A stretch of 64,000 bases of DNA from Trichocoleus desertorum ATA4-8-CV12 (GCA_019358975.1 JAHHIL010000008.1:62001-126000); one strand, 5' to 3'; shown: positions 41,338 to 52,184, counted from the stretch's first letter. Numbers and translations: made by a program. Notes: generated by a model from the sequence alone, not told the origin.

Positions 41338-43566
41338 ATGCCTGCATCCTACCGCTTCAAATCGGCTATCCTCCTGGGACTTTGGGTTGGACTCACAGAA
41401 ATCGCGATCGCCACTAGCGTCACGGCAGCTCCCAATCCTACCAACCGGGCTGCAAATCAGACTCCGCCTGCGCCAAGCCTACAGGTAGTGGTCAACAGCA
41501 ACCAAGATGGGCCGATCCAACCAGATGCAGCGCTGACCCTGCGAGAAGCGATCGCCCTGACCAGTGGCACTCTGGAGCGCGATCGCTTAAGTGCCGAGGA
41601 ACAAGCTCAAGTGACTCCGCTCAGCGCTGATGCCCCTTCTCGTATCGAGTTCAGCTTACCTGCCGAGCAAACAACGATTCGCCTCACCTCAGTCTTGCCC
41701 CCGCTGGATCGCCCTGGCTTAGTCCTAGATGGCACCACACAACCTGGATACGATGCGGAAAAATCGGCCACGGCTGAAATTAGCATCCCGATCCCAGTCG
41801 TTGCCATCACCCCTGCTGAAGGACAGGAAGTGTTTCGTGGTCTAACTGTAGTCGCGGATAATGTGACGATTCGGGGTCTCAGTCTCTACGGATTTAACTC
41901 CCGTCGTCAAGTGCCAGCCAGCACTCCTCCGGCTGATATTTTTATTGCTCACCGTCTACCACCTCCAGACACCAGCCAGCAGCAACCGCCCAATGCCAAC
42001 TTCCCATTTGGCGCTGAGGACAAACCGCCGCAGAACGTCACGATCGAGAACAACTGGCTAGGTCTAACCACCAATGAACAGATGCCTGCTAATCCATCGG
42101 CGTTTGGGGTGTCTGTGTTTAATGGAGTCGGCACCGTGATTCAGCGCAACCGAATTGCCAACCACGAAGGCAGCGGCATTATTACTGCGGTTCGAGCAGA
42201 GAACACACGGATCACAGAAAACATTATTGTCGGCAACGGCATTGCAGGGATGCCAGATGCGATTCGGCTCGAAGGTGTGATCGATCGCTCCCAAATTACG
42301 GCTAATTTGATTTGCGGCAACGATGGCAGCGGCATTTATTTGTTTAAACCTGATGGGGCAGTGCAGATTCAAGCCAACCAAATCAAATTGAATGGACGGC
42401 GGTTGCGGCGAGCCGCAGTCTATTTGATGGGCAATCAGCATCAGGTAACCCAAAACCAGATCAGTGATCAAACTGGGCCTGGAGTCGTGGTCACGTCCTA
42501 CCCCAAAAGCGATCGCAACTTGATTCAAGACAACCAATTTGCTGCCTTAGAAGGACTCAGCATTGACCTGAATACTCAGCAAAATGTGGGCGTGCAAGAC
42601 TACCAGCGCGGCGATGGCCCCAACCCCCCCCGCAATTCAGGCAATCGGCGCTTGGATACTGGCAACTCAGCCATTAATGCTCCTAAATGGCTCAGTTCAG
42701 AGTTTATCCTGCTCAACAATCAAGTCAATGTAGATGGCAAAGCCGATCCGGGTGCTCAAGTGGAGATTTATCGAGTTGAGGGTAGGGGTCAGGAGATAGG
42801 AGCCAGGAGACTGGAGACTGGAAGCAGGAGTAAAGCCGTTGAGTTATTTCCGGGTTATGCGCCTTTAAGTCAAGCGATCGCTACCACAACAGCCAACGAC
42901 GCAGGCCAATTTAGCGCCACCTTGACCAATTTGCAGCCCGGAGAACAAGTTAGCGCGATCGCCACCGATCCCCGTTATGGCACCTCCGAGCCAGCGGCCA
43001 ATGCCATCATCCGCACCACTCAAGGGCCTGCTACAGATCCCTCAGCCCCCGCCCCAGCGCCCAACCCAGTCACAGAAGTGCCTCGTTGTACCACGCCGCC
43101 TGTGGCTCAGGTTCCGCCCACGCCTCCCGTTGAACCCATCCCCACCCCACCTCCGATTCGGCTGCGAGTGCCGAGAAACATCCACTTTGCCCTCGACAAA
43201 GACATCGTTAGCCCAGAGAGCGCGGCGGTGCTCGACCAAATCGCTGAAGTGTTGCGGGAATATCCTTTCATCGTGGTCGATATTCAAGGTCACACCGACC
43301 CTCGTGCTAGCGATGCCTACAACTTAGATTTAGGCCGTCGCCGCGCCTTAGCCGCTAGAAACTATCTGCTCCGCCAAGGTGTAGCACCAGAACGCTTAAC
43401 AATTCGTTCTTTGGGCGAAACCCAACGTAGAACCACTGGGGCCAGTCGCGTGGATTATGCCCGCGATCGCCGAGCCGAATTTACCTTCCGAGATGTACGG
43501 GGTGTAGACATCATCTTCGAGGCTCAAGAAGAAGACTTGCAAATTGAACCTGCGGGTAGCAGGTAA
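41338..43566 (+). CDS. Beta-helix (CSLREAI-like) repeat protein fused to an OmpA C-terminal domain
   Basis: The 742-residue protein (ATG 41338) has a signal peptide, then LQVVVNSNQDGPIQPDAALT-LREAI, the LREAI word of CSLREAI-type exported proteins. A long right-handed beta helix follows (about 100-420), marked by N-x-I/V repeats such as NVTIENNWLG, QRNRIANHEGSGIITAVR and ITENIIVGNGIAG. After a Pro-rich linker comes an OmpA domain (about 615-720): RNIHFALDKDIVSPESAAVL, VDIQGHTDPRASDAYNLDLG, RRRALAARNYL and RRAEF. OmpA domains bind peptidoglycan. Helix and OmpA together form an unusual wall-anchored surface protein. A GA-rich DNA repeat adds GRGQEIGARRLETGSRSKAV in frame. Confidence 0.82.
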   Translation: MPASYRFKSAILLGLWVGLTEIAIATSVTAAPNPTNRAANQTPPAPSLQVVVNSNQDGPIQPDAALTLREAIALTSGTLERDRLSAEEQAQVTPLSADAPSRIEFSLPAEQTTIRLTSVLPPLDRPGLVLDGTTQPGYDAEKSATAEISIPIPVVAITPAEGQEVFRGLTVVADNVTIRGLSLYGFNSRRQVPASTPPADIFIAHRLPPPDTSQQQPPNANFPFGAEDKPPQNVTIENNWLGLTTNEQMPANPSAFGVSVFNGVGTVIQRNRIANHEGSGIITAVRAENTRITENIIVGNGIAGMPDAIRLEGVIDRSQITANLICGNDGSGIYLFKPDGAVQIQANQIKLNGRRLRRAAVYLMGNQHQVTQNQISDQTGPGVVVTSYPKSDRNLIQDNQFAALEGLSIDLNTQQNVGVQDYQRGDGPNPPRNSGNRRLDTGNSAINAPKWLSSEFILLNNQVNVDGKADPGAQVEIYRVEGRGQEIGARRLETGSRSKAVELFPGYAPLSQAIATTTANDAGQFSATLTNLQPGEQVSAIATDPRYGTSEPAANAIIRTTQGPATDPSAPAPAPNPVTEVPRCTTPPVAQVPPTPPVEPIPTPPPIRLRVPRNIHFALDKDIVSPESAAVLDQIAEVLREYPFIVVDIQGHTDPRASDAYNLDLGRRRALAARNYLLRQGVAPERLTIRSLGETQRRTTGASRVDYARDRRAEFTFRDVRGVDIIFEAQEEDLQIEPAGSR

Positions 43567-43791
43567 GTTACATCCGCAAAATCTGTCAAATTTCTAGGAA
43601 TAATGAAGAAAATTTTGCTGGCGAGATCCGTGTGAATGCTAGTTAACTTTCCATGCGTTCCAGGCAAAGTGAAGGCTATGCGATTTGCTAGCCATTGTCG
43701 CTAGGTATTATCACTAGCTCTGAGAGAATCGCGCTTTGGTGTGAAATAGGGTGTCCCCCTCGGTCCTATATCCAATTGAACAAATCAACGC

Positions 43792-44430
43792 ATGACTATC
43801 CCTTTCTCAAATCGCCGTCCCCTGCAATTTCTACTGACTGCATCATTAACTGTGGGTAGTTTAGCCATCGGATTGCGAACCCCGGCGATCGCGACTCCCC
43901 AAAACTACAGGATTCAAGTTACCACCTCCAACTCAGCCCCTGGATTGATCAGACTGATTCAAGTAGCAGTGCCAAGCCCTCCCATCGCGACCTACAGCTC
44001 ATCCAGCTCGAACCACAATTTTGCTTGGCCCACAGACTCCTCCATCCAGGCAGGGTATATTTGGCCTGTCAAAGGCGTAGTCACCTCCGGATTTGGCCCG
44101 CGTTGGGGTCGCATGCACAATGGCATTGATATTGCAGGTCCCGTGGGTACACCCATCCAAGCCGCAGCAGCTGGAGTCGTGATTAGTTCTGGTTGGAACG
44201 AAGGAGGCTACGGCAACCTAGTCAAAATTCAACACCCTAATGGCAGCGTCACGCTCTATGCCCACAACCAGAAAAATTTAGTCCGATCAGGCCAACAGGT
44301 ACAACAAGGTCAAATCATTGCTGAGCTAGGCAGTACAGGTAACAGCACTGGCCCTCACTGCCATTTCGAGATCCGTCCGCAAGGACAAACCGCAGTCAAC
44401 CCGATCGTCCTACTGAGCAAATCCTACTGA
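43792..44430 (+). CDS. M23-family (LytM) metallopeptidase
   Basis: The 212-residue protein has a signal peptide and a beta-rich region, then the LytM core: VKGVVTSGFGPRWGRMHNGI-DIAG (H-x3-D zinc site), NLVKIQHPNGSVTLYAHN (general-base His), and TGPHCHFEIRPQGQ. In the last, HxH is kept but the usual PHLHFE reads PHCHFE. M23 enzymes cut peptide cross-links in peptidoglycan; LytM-type members often regulate septal or division-site hydrolysis. The Leu-to-Cys change next to the zinc His is unusual. The gene stands alone. Confidence 0.87.
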   Translation: MTIPFSNRRPLQFLLTASLTVGSLAIGLRTPAIATPQNYRIQVTTSNSAPGLIRLIQVAVPSPPIATYSSSSSNHNFAWPTDSSIQAGYIWPVKGVVTSGFGPRWGRMHNGIDIAGPVGTPIQAAAAGVVISSGWNEGGYGNLVKIQHPNGSVTLYAHNQKNLVRSGQQVQQGQIIAELGSTGNSTGPHCHFEIRPQGQTAVNPIVLLSKSY

Positions 44431-44491
44431 GCAAAACAGCGGCTCAACAACCCATTCGCTGACTTTTGGTACTTAAAGGCGCTTAAATAAA

Positions 44492-44531
44492 AGTATCTAC
44501 TCAAAAGTTGGATACTATTCCAAAAGATACT
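44492..44531 (+). promoter_or_regulatory. Putative HxlR operator: three AGTATC/GATACT half-sites
   Basis: AGTATC (44492-44497) faces GATACT (44511-44516), giving an inverted repeat with a 13-nt spacer, and a third GATACT (44526-44531) abuts the ATG at 44532. HxlR-family dimers are known to bind TAC/GTA-type inverted repeats, often at their own promoter, so autoregulation is likely. Confidence 0.45.
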
Positions 44532-44879
44532 ATGGAGCCTCAAGCCGAGAACCACGATCGCGCCACTTGTGCAGTGGAAACCACTCTAGCTGTGATCGGG
44601 GGCCGCTGGAAAGTTCTGATTATCCGCGAACTATTTCCTGGCGTAAAACGTTTCGGGGAGTTACACCGCGCCTTACAAGGCATCACCCAAAAAATGCTGA
44701 CTCAGCAATTGCGAGAAATGGAGCAAGATGGCTTAGTTTATCGCCAAGTTTACCTGCAAGTCCCCCCTAAAGTGGAATACTCCCTGACTCCTTTAGGCGA
44801 AACCCTGAAGCCAATTCTGAACTCCATGCACGAATGGGGAATTGAATTTTTAGAGGGCCAGGAGTCAGCTCAACCTTAG
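44532..44879 (+). CDS. HxlR-family winged-helix transcriptional regulator
   Basis: The 115-residue protein has the standard HxlR fold: CAVETTLAVIGGRWKVLIIR with the first conserved Cys near the N-terminus, RFGELHRALQGITQKMLTQQ (recognition helix), LREMEQDGLVYRQVYLQVPP and VEYSLTPLGETLKPIL. Members of this family often sense reactive quinones, aldehydes or oxidants through that Cys, and regulate a neighbouring oxidoreductase. No such partner adjoins here. ATG 44532 is chosen; TTG 44508 would add eight residues and would run through the putative operator. Confidence 0.88.
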   Translation: MEPQAENHDRATCAVETTLAVIGGRWKVLIIRELFPGVKRFGELHRALQGITQKMLTQQLREMEQDGLVYRQVYLQVPPKVEYSLTPLGETLKPILNSMHEWGIEFLEGQESAQP

Positions 44880-44894
44880 CATTAGCTTTGCGAT

Positions 44895-44948
44895 CGCCAT
44901 AACGCCATACGCCATAACGCCATACGCCATAACGCCATACGCCATAAC
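44895..44948 (+). repeat. 15-bp minisatellite, about 3.6 copies
   Basis: The unit CGCCATAACGCCATA is repeated in tandem from 44895 with no spacers, ending in a partial copy. It sits between the HxlR gene and the prk terminator. Direct contact of copies without spacers excludes a CRISPR array. Confidence 0.85.
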
Positions 44949-44955
44949 ACCACAG

Positions 44956-44982
44956 AAAAAGCGCGAGACCTCAGCCTCGCGC
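44956..44982 (-). terminator. Intrinsic terminator of prk
   Basis: On the minus strand GCGCGAG pairs with CTCGCGC around an 8-nt loop (44968-44975), followed by five U residues (44956-44960). It lies 35 nt after the prk stop, a textbook rho-independent terminator. Confidence 0.85.
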
Positions 44983-45017
44983 CCCAGTAATACAGCCGGT
45001 GATGGAAACAAAAAGCT

Positions 45018-46028
45018 TTAGACGTTAGCTGCTACTTTGGTCTTAGCTTCTTTAGCCGTCAAACGCTCGTAAGTCGCCCGCATCTTCAAACCCGTTAGCA
45101 CTTGGAACAAGCCAGTGCCATTGTTCGAACCAGGATACTCACGGTGCTGCAACAACAGATGAGTCACTTCACCTTCGTACTTAGCGGAAGTCTTGCTGAG
45201 GTGCTTCTCAATGTAGATTACTTCCTCTAGCTCGTCGAACTGACCATCCACTTCCAGGACGGAAACGCTGTGATCGTAGTAGGTATCAGGACCGTAGAAC
45301 ATCTTGATACCGGGGTAGGAGCAAGTCAGCTTACGGCCACAAGGAGTCCAGTCGATGGTAGAGCCTTCATCAAATAGATAAGCAGGCTCAAATCCTTCAA
45401 TCCCATCTCTCTGCACCATGCGAACGCGCAGAACTTTGCGTTCCTTGTCATCTTTAATCAGGTTCGTGGGTAGTACCTGAATCACAACGTCAGCGTGCCC
45501 TTTTTGGGGATCAATGTAAGCTTCGAAGTCGGGACGACGAGCATTGATGGCCGCCATGACATCGTCATAGGTGTGACCACGCTCAGCCATATCTCGCTGG
45601 ACCTTCCAAGCGATCTTCACTTCGTCACTGATGTCGAGGTAAACGCTGAAGTCGAGCAGCGATCGCACTCGCTCATCATGGAGAGGATGCAAGCCTTCAA
45701 TCACAATAATGTGGTTAGGATCGATCCGCTCTGCGGGGTCGAGTGTCCCCGTTTCATGGTTGTAGATAGGCTTATCAATAGACTGGCCGTTCTTCAGAGC
45801 TTTGACCTGCTCGTACATCAAGTCAAAGTTGTTAGCACGGGGATCAAGGGCGGTAATCCCAGTCTCCTTACGTTGCTTCCGGTCCAGACTGTGGTAGTCG
45901 TCGAGGCAGATTACGGTAACAAAATCTTCCCCAAACAAATCTGTCAATCGGCGCAAAAATGTAGATTTACCGCACCCTGAGTCTCCGGCAACGCCAATTA
46001 AAACCACGCGGTCTGGCTTACTGGTCAT
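45018..46028 (-). CDS. prk: Phosphoribulokinase
   Basis: The 336-residue enzyme phosphorylates ribulose 5-phosphate in the Calvin cycle. It has the P-loop GVAGDSGCGKST with the redox Cys19 inside it, the partner Cys41 in VICLDDYHS, and a C-terminal CGRKLTC Cys pair (about 230-236). These are the positions through which thioredoxin and the CP12/GAPDH complex switch off the enzyme in the dark. IIVIEGLHPLHDERVR and the RRPDFEAYIDPQKGHADVVI region are also typical. The gene is single, with its own terminator downstream, and shares a long upstream region with petH. Confidence 0.98.
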   Translation of the reverse strand: MTSKPDRVVLIGVAGDSGCGKSTFLRRLTDLFGEDFVTVICLDDYHSLDRKQRKETGITALDPRANNFDLMYEQVKALKNGQSIDKPIYNHETGTLDPAERIDPNHIIVIEGLHPLHDERVRSLLDFSVYLDISDEVKIAWKVQRDMAERGHTYDDVMAAINARRPDFEAYIDPQKGHADVVIQVLPTNLIKDDKERKVLRVRMVQRDGIEGFEPAYLFDEGSTIDWTPCGRKLTCSYPGIKMFYGPDTYYDHSVSVLEVDGQFDELEEVIYIEKHLSKTSAKYEGEVTHLLLQHREYPGSNNGTGLFQVLTGLKMRATYERLTAKEAKTKVAANV

Positions 46029-47864
<1,836 letters not shown>

Positions 47865-48035
47865 GCTGCGATCGCCTCTCTCAATGACTCCTCTGAGCTG
47901 AAGTCTCAGAATGTCAACAGTTACAGTTACACTAGCCCTAGAGTCTGGATCTGCGGGGAAGCTTTTCTTCCTGAAGATTCAAACCCTAGGGCTTATTCGT
48001 TTGTCAGAACTTATTGGAATTTGGGATTAACGGTT

Positions 48036-49358
48036 GTGACCTTCAAAGTCGGTTTGCTAGGACTGGGAACAGTAGGAACGGGTACCGCACAGATTTTGCT
48101 CGATCCCACGCAGCGCCACCCCCTCTTAAAAGCGCTAGAAATCCATCGAGTGGGGGTGCGATCGCTCGATAAATCTCGTGAAATCGACCTACCAAGTCAC
48201 CTACTGACCACAGACTTAGAATCGATTGTGACTGACCCAGACATCGATATTGTGGTTGAGGTCATGGGCGGTTTGGAGCCCGCGCGATCGCTGATTCTTC
48301 AAGCCATTGCTCATGGCAAGCATGTCGTCACAGCCAATAAAGCCGCGATCGCCCGTTACGGCGCTGAGATTTTTACCGCTGCCAACGAAGCCGGGGTGTA
48401 CGTACTGCTAGAAGCGGCAGTAGGTGGGGGTATTCCAGTCATTCAACCCCTGAAGCAATCTCTTGGAGGCAATCGCATCCACACGGTTATGGGCATTGTG
48501 AATGGCACTACCAACTACATCCTGACCCGGATGCAAAACGAAGGTGCTGACTTCGCTGAGGTGCTAGCGGATGCTCAACGGCTGGGCTATGCCGAAGCTG
48601 ATCCCACGGCTGATGTGGACGGACTGGATGCGGCTGACAAAATTGCGATTTTAGCTTCACTTGCCTTTGGGGGACGAATCAAGTTAGCCGAAGTGTACTG
48701 TGAAGGCATTCGTCAGGTCAGTGCTGCCGATATTGCCTACGCTGAAAACCTCGGTTTTGTGATTAAGCTGCTGGCGATCGCTAAGCGCAACACAGTTTCT
48801 ACTGACAGCGAACCAGAACAGCTCCAAATTCGGGTACACCCAACTCTAGTTCCCAAATCTCACCCCCTCGCTAGCGTCAACGATGTCTACAACGCCATCC
48901 TGGTAGAAGGCGACCCGATCGGGCAGGTGATGTTCTTTGGTCGCGGTGCAGGTGCAGGGCCAACCGCTAGTGCAGTGGTGTCAGATGTTCTCAACATTGC
49001 TGCTGTGCTGCAAGCTAATTTAGCCCCACCCACACAGCAACCTCAAGCCGCACATCCCCTGCTAGCCTGCTCTCACCAACACTACAGCGCGATCGCGCCA
49101 ATGGCAGACTTAGTAACCCGCTTCTACGCTCGCTTCCTCACCCAAGACTACCCTGGCGTGATTGGCAAATTGGGCACCTGTTTCGGCAACCATCAAGTCA
49201 GCTTGGAATCAGTGGTCCAAATTGGCATTCAAGACGGCTTGGCAGAAATCGTAGTCGTTACGCACGACGTCTCAGAAGGAAATTTTCGCCAAGCTTTAGA
49301 AGAAATTCGTGGCTTGTCATCGATCAGTAACGTTTCTAGCGTGCTACGAGTGCTTTAA
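48036..49358 (+). CDS. hom: Homoserine dehydrogenase
   Basis: The 440-residue enzyme reduces aspartate semialdehyde to homoserine, for threonine, isoleucine and methionine synthesis. It starts at GTG 48036 (TFKVGLLGLGTVGTGTAQIL), the NAD(P)-binding loop. GKHVVTANKAAIARYGAEIF, EAAVGGGIPVIQPLKQSLGG, GIVNGTTNYILTRM and GYAEADPTADVDGLDAADKI are family signatures with catalytic Lys/Asp. The C-terminal part (about 355-440) is an ACT-type domain (YPGVIGKLGTCFGNHQVSLE), for feedback control by threonine. The earlier TTG 48021 is less likely. A strong hairpin follows the stop. Confidence 0.96.
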   Translation: MTFKVGLLGLGTVGTGTAQILLDPTQRHPLLKALEIHRVGVRSLDKSREIDLPSHLLTTDLESIVTDPDIDIVVEVMGGLEPARSLILQAIAHGKHVVTANKAAIARYGAEIFTAANEAGVYVLLEAAVGGGIPVIQPLKQSLGGNRIHTVMGIVNGTTNYILTRMQNEGADFAEVLADAQRLGYAEADPTADVDGLDAADKIAILASLAFGGRIKLAEVYCEGIRQVSAADIAYAENLGFVIKLLAIAKRNTVSTDSEPEQLQIRVHPTLVPKSHPLASVNDVYNAILVEGDPIGQVMFFGRGAGAGPTASAVVSDVLNIAAVLQANLAPPTQQPQAAHPLLACSHQHYSAIAPMADLVTRFYARFLTQDYPGVIGKLGTCFGNHQVSLESVVQIGIQDGLAEIVVVTHDVSEGNFRQALEEIRGLSSISNVSSVLRVL

Positions 49359-49372
49359 CTGCCTACGATAAA

Positions 49373-49411
49373 ATCCAGCTCTAAGAGAAGCTTGATCACT
49401 TAGAGCTGGAT
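49373..49411 (+). terminator. Strong hairpin terminator after hom
   Basis: ATCCAGCTCTAAG (49373-49385) and CTTAGAGCTGGAT (49399-49411) form a perfect 13-bp stem around a 13-nt loop. The following sequence (AGTTCAAATTTT) is only moderately U-rich. It lies between the convergent hom and the secreted-repeat-protein gene. Confidence 0.75.
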
Positions 49412-49491
49412 AGTTCAAATTTTAGGGTCTTGGTATGAGTTTGAAACGCTAAAACTCAGGGGTCTTAATTTTACTGGGAACCTGACAGCAT

Positions 49492-50127
49492 TTAAGGGGT
49501 GACTGGATCTGAGCTAGGCTCAGCCTCAGGAGCCGTTGAACCATCTGGGGCCGTGCCGGGGTCAGCCTCAGGAGTCATAGAACCATCTGGAGCCATGCCG
49601 GGGTCAGCCTCAGGAGTCATAGAACCATCTGGAGCCATGCCGGGGTCAGCCTCAGGAGTCATAGAACCATCTGGGGTCATGCTGGGGTCAGCCTCAGGAG
49701 TCATAGAACCATCTGGGGTCATGCCGGGGTCAGTCATAGTGCCAGAATCATCTGGGCTAGCAGGATCTACTTCAGGTACAGTACCGCTATCAGGGCTACC
49801 TGGAGAACTGGGTGGACCCGCAGGCCGAGTTGTATCTGTTTCGGTTGTGTCTGTGGTGGTATCAGCAGGCTGAGTCGTATCGTCAAGCTCTCCAGGGCTA
49901 GTTGGAGCAGCAGTTGGACTCGTAGGGCTACCGCCAGGGCAGCGAGAGTTTAGGGGGAAGATTTCACACAGAATCCTAAAGCCTTCTGGGGAAAGCTTGA
50001 TTTCTGCAGCAGAGGGGGCAGTGGTGCCACTTGATTGGGCAACAGCAGCACCACCCGTGAGAGTCAGGGCTAGGGCTGTCCCAAAGAGGGTAACGTATTT
50101 AGCCTTCACAAGACTTAACCTCAACAA
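49492..50127 (-). CDS. Secreted low-complexity protein with 14-residue tandem repeats
   Basis: The 211-residue protein has a signal peptide (LFGTALALTLTGGAAVAQSS), then a small domain with FRILCEIFPLNSRCPGG, whose two Cys are probably disulfide-bonded. The rest is disordered and very acidic (Asp/Glu/Pro/Thr/Ser). Residues 139-208 consist of five copies of a 14-residue unit, DGSMTPEADPGMAP, of which copies 2 and 3 are identical and the rest slightly changed. The C-terminal repeats look like a recent 42-bp tandem expansion and may act as an extended spacer or bind cations. The function is unknown. The gene is the only one on this strand until gatC. Confidence 0.68.
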   Translation of the reverse strand: MLRLSLVKAKYVTLFGTALALTLTGGAAVAQSSGTTAPSAAEIKLSPEGFRILCEIFPLNSRCPGGSPTSPTAAPTSPGELDDTTQPADTTTDTTETDTTRPAGPPSSPGSPDSGTVPEVDPASPDDSGTMTDPGMTPDGSMTPEADPSMTPDGSMTPEADPGMAPDGSMTPEADPGMAPDGSMTPEADPGTAPDGSTAPEAEPSSDPVTP

Positions 50128-50320
50128 AGGACTCTGCCAATTAAATCAGAAGGTCATTTTTTAGAAATCTGCCTTAGTGGTGGTGTAAATATCTTCCTAC
50201 AGAGAGTAGACCATTTTGCACCCAGCTCTGTAGCATCCATCCACAGATAGACTAGCGCTGAATGTCAGAGTTTACTGACCTTTTCCTGGGCTTACAAGCA
50301 CTCATTACATCCATGAATTG

Positions 50321-50346
50321 AAAAAGGGACGCAAATCTACATCCCT
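50321..50346 (-). terminator. Intrinsic terminator of gatC
   Basis: On the minus strand AGGGATGT and GCGTCCCT fold into an 8-bp stem (with U-G pairs) and a 6-nt loop, followed by five U residues. It lies 45 nt after the gatC stop and fits a rho-independent terminator. Confidence 0.75.
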
Positions 50347-50391
50347 CCTCTAGCGCTCTCTGATTAAAACTATTAATTTTTCGATGGGTGA

Positions 50392-50682
50392 CTAATCGGC
50401 ATTAATAATTTTAGGCACTCTAAAAAAGTTGTCATCCCGCTCAGGCGCACCCTCTAGAATGGTTTCGCGATCGCCATAAGGCTGCAACCGATCCGATCGC
50501 GTCACATTACTCAAATCGATCGCCCGTGTCGTTGGTTCTACATTACTTGTGTCTAGCTCACTGAGCTGCTCAAAGTAGTCCAAAATACTGCTTAGTTGGG
50601 TGGCAAATTTTTCTTCCTCTTCAACCGCTAATTCTAGACGGGCAAGGTGAGCCACTTTATGAACTTGATCGCGATCCAGCAT
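50392..50682 (-). CDS. gatC: Asp-tRNA(Asn)/Glu-tRNA(Gln) amidotransferase subunit C
   Basis: The 96-residue small subunit of GatCAB helps place GatA and GatB, which amidate misacylated Glu-tRNA(Gln) and Asp-tRNA(Asn). It has the full family pattern: [73 protein letters not shown] and FFRVPKII. Cyanobacteria lack GlnRS, so the pathway is essential. gatA and gatB are not adjacent. It is followed by a clear terminator and preceded by ycf3, 91 nt away on the same strand. Confidence 0.95.
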   Translation of the reverse strand: MLDRDQVHKVAHLARLELAVEEEEKFATQLSSILDYFEQLSELDTSNVEPTTRAIDLSNVTRSDRLQPYGDRETILEGAPERDDNFFRVPKIINAD

Positions 50683-50773
50683 GGGTCAGTAACTCAGCAC
50701 TAAAGGTTGGAAAAAGCACAGCTAACAGTAACAAACTATTAGCTGCTGAAAACTAATTCACTCAGACTATCAA

Positions 50774-51295
50774 CTAGAAGTACACATCAATTTGTGAACG
50801 GCCTGTGGTTTTGAGCCAGTTTTGCGCCTCAATATAGTTGTTAGGAGCCATCCGAATGGCGCTTTTCCAATATTGAGCAGCTTGGTCAAACAAGGCTTCA
50901 GCGGCCTCATGATTACCCGCTTCTTTTTCCTGCTCACCTCGATAGTGGTAAATCACTGCCACATTATTGAGGGCTTGAGGTAAACGAGGGTTTAGTTCGA
51001 TCGCTTCTAAGTAGTTCTTTAAGGCTTCTTCGTGTTCACCATTGTTGGTACGAATTAAGCCAATGTTGTAAAGAACATAACTGCGATCGTAAGGATCTTC
51101 TTCCAGCTTCAGGGCTTCGAAATAGTTTTCGAGGGCTTCCGCATACTCGCCATCAGCCTGAGCAGACATGCCATCCCGGTAGTAAGCAAATGCTTCCTTT
51201 TCCTTTTTGGTGGCTGGCAGGACTTTCAGAATCATGTCTGCCATGACGGTGAAGCTTTTATCGATGAAGTTGTCGTTTCTTTGAAATCTTGGCAT
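50774..51295 (-). CDS. ycf3: Photosystem I assembly protein Ycf3
   Basis: The 173-residue protein, the usual Ycf3 length, starts at ATG 51295 with [20 protein letters not shown]. It has three tetratricopeptide repeats: [40 protein letters not shown] and [20 protein letters not shown]. The end is [21 protein letters not shown]-like. Ycf3 is a chaperone at the thylakoid membrane for photosystem I assembly. A longer reading from 51367 gives an N-terminal extension not seen in the family and is not used. Confidence 0.96.
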   Translation of the reverse strand: MPRFQRNDNFIDKSFTVMADMILKVLPATKKEKEAFAYYRDGMSAQADGEYAEALENYFEALKLEEDPYDRSYVLYNIGLIRTNNGEHEEALKNYLEAIELNPRLPQALNNVAVIYHYRGEQEKEAGNHEAAEALFDQAAQYWKSAIRMAPNNYIEAQNWLKTTGRSQIDVYF

Positions 51296-51467
51296 GGTCG
51301 CCTCTGCGAATGGGGGCCAGTGGCTCAGGTTAACCGCTGGGCAGGTCACTGCTAAACGCTTATTCAACTAATTTAGCGCCGATTGGTCACTTCCTGAGAG
51401 TTGAGTAGGATGCAAATAGATAAATAGTTTCAGTAAAACTTTAGTTAGAATCAGTCGCGATCGCTTA

Positions 51468-52184
51468 CTACTCGCCTACTCCTGAAAATTCCCCGAGTGG
51501 GGTAAAAATTGGCATCAGTCGCTCTAGGTCTAAATTAGCTGCCACTTGAGTTAACTTTGCCAAATCTGTTACATCGCTCAAGTAAGGAATAACGCCCAAA
51601 ACTGGCACGTTAGTTAAAGACTGAATTAAATCTGTAGGTGCCCAATCCTCTATTTCTTGTTGTGTCCGAGGTTGAGTGCAATTCAACACAATCCCTTTAA
51701 GGTGTACCCGCGTTTGGCGTGCTAAAGCGACATTGGCTACCGCTTGGGCGATCGCTCCTAAGCGCACAGGCACCACTAGTACAGTCGGCAGTCGCCAATC
51801 CCAAGCTAAATCTGCCACAGTGGTTTCGTGAGTTACGGGAGAACCCAAACCGCCCAAAGATTCTACTAACACCCAATCCCGTTGCTGTCGCAGCGATTCT
51901 AAGCCTTTCCAAGCCAGTTCTAGCTCAATGCGACGACCTTCTCGATCCGCAGCCAGGGGTGGCGCTAGAGGAGCTTGAAAGTAGAGCGGGGTAATTTCGT
52001 CAGCCGATTGATTGAGGTTGAAGAGGCGGATATAGAGTTCGCGATCGCCCACACCCGATTGAATCGGTTTCATGATCCCTAAACTGCGTGAAGTGCAGTA
52101 AGTCTGCCAATAAGCAGCAAGGGCACTGGTCAGGACAGTTTTACCTGCGTCAGTATCAGTTCCAGCAATAAGTAGTGCGTTCAA
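51468..52184 (-). CDS. bioD: Dethiobiotin synthetase
   Basis: The 238-residue ATP-dependent carboxylase closes the ureido ring of dethiobiotin in biotin synthesis. The P-loop is [20 protein letters not shown] (about 3-22); [11 protein letters not shown] (about 36-46), [20 protein letters not shown] (about 105-124) and [18 protein letters not shown] follow as the family expects. E-G-A-G of many BioD proteins reads E-S-L-G-G-L-G here, which is a known cyanobacterial variant. The only start is TTG 52184. Other bio genes are not nearby. Confidence 0.9.
   Translation of the reverse strand: MNALLIAGTDTDAGKTVLTSALAAYWQTYCTSRSLGIMKPIQSGVGDRELYIRLFNLNQSADEITPLYFQAPLAPPLAADREGRRIELELAWKGLESLRQQRDWVLVESLGGLGSPVTHETTVADLAWDWRLPTVLVVPVRLGAIAQAVANVALARQTRVHLKGIVLNCTQPRTQQEIEDWAPTDLIQSLTNVPVLGVIPYLSDVTDLAKLTQVAANLDLERLMPIFTPLGEFSGVGE

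Noticed and set aside
44895-44948. CGCCATA repeats considered as CRISPR or iterons
   Set aside because: The 15-bp units have no spacers, and no cas or replication gene is near; plain minisatellite.
49504-49713. Tandem repeats first considered as a CRISPR array
   Set aside because: Units are contiguous 42-bp coding copies without unique spacers, in frame in a secreted protein.
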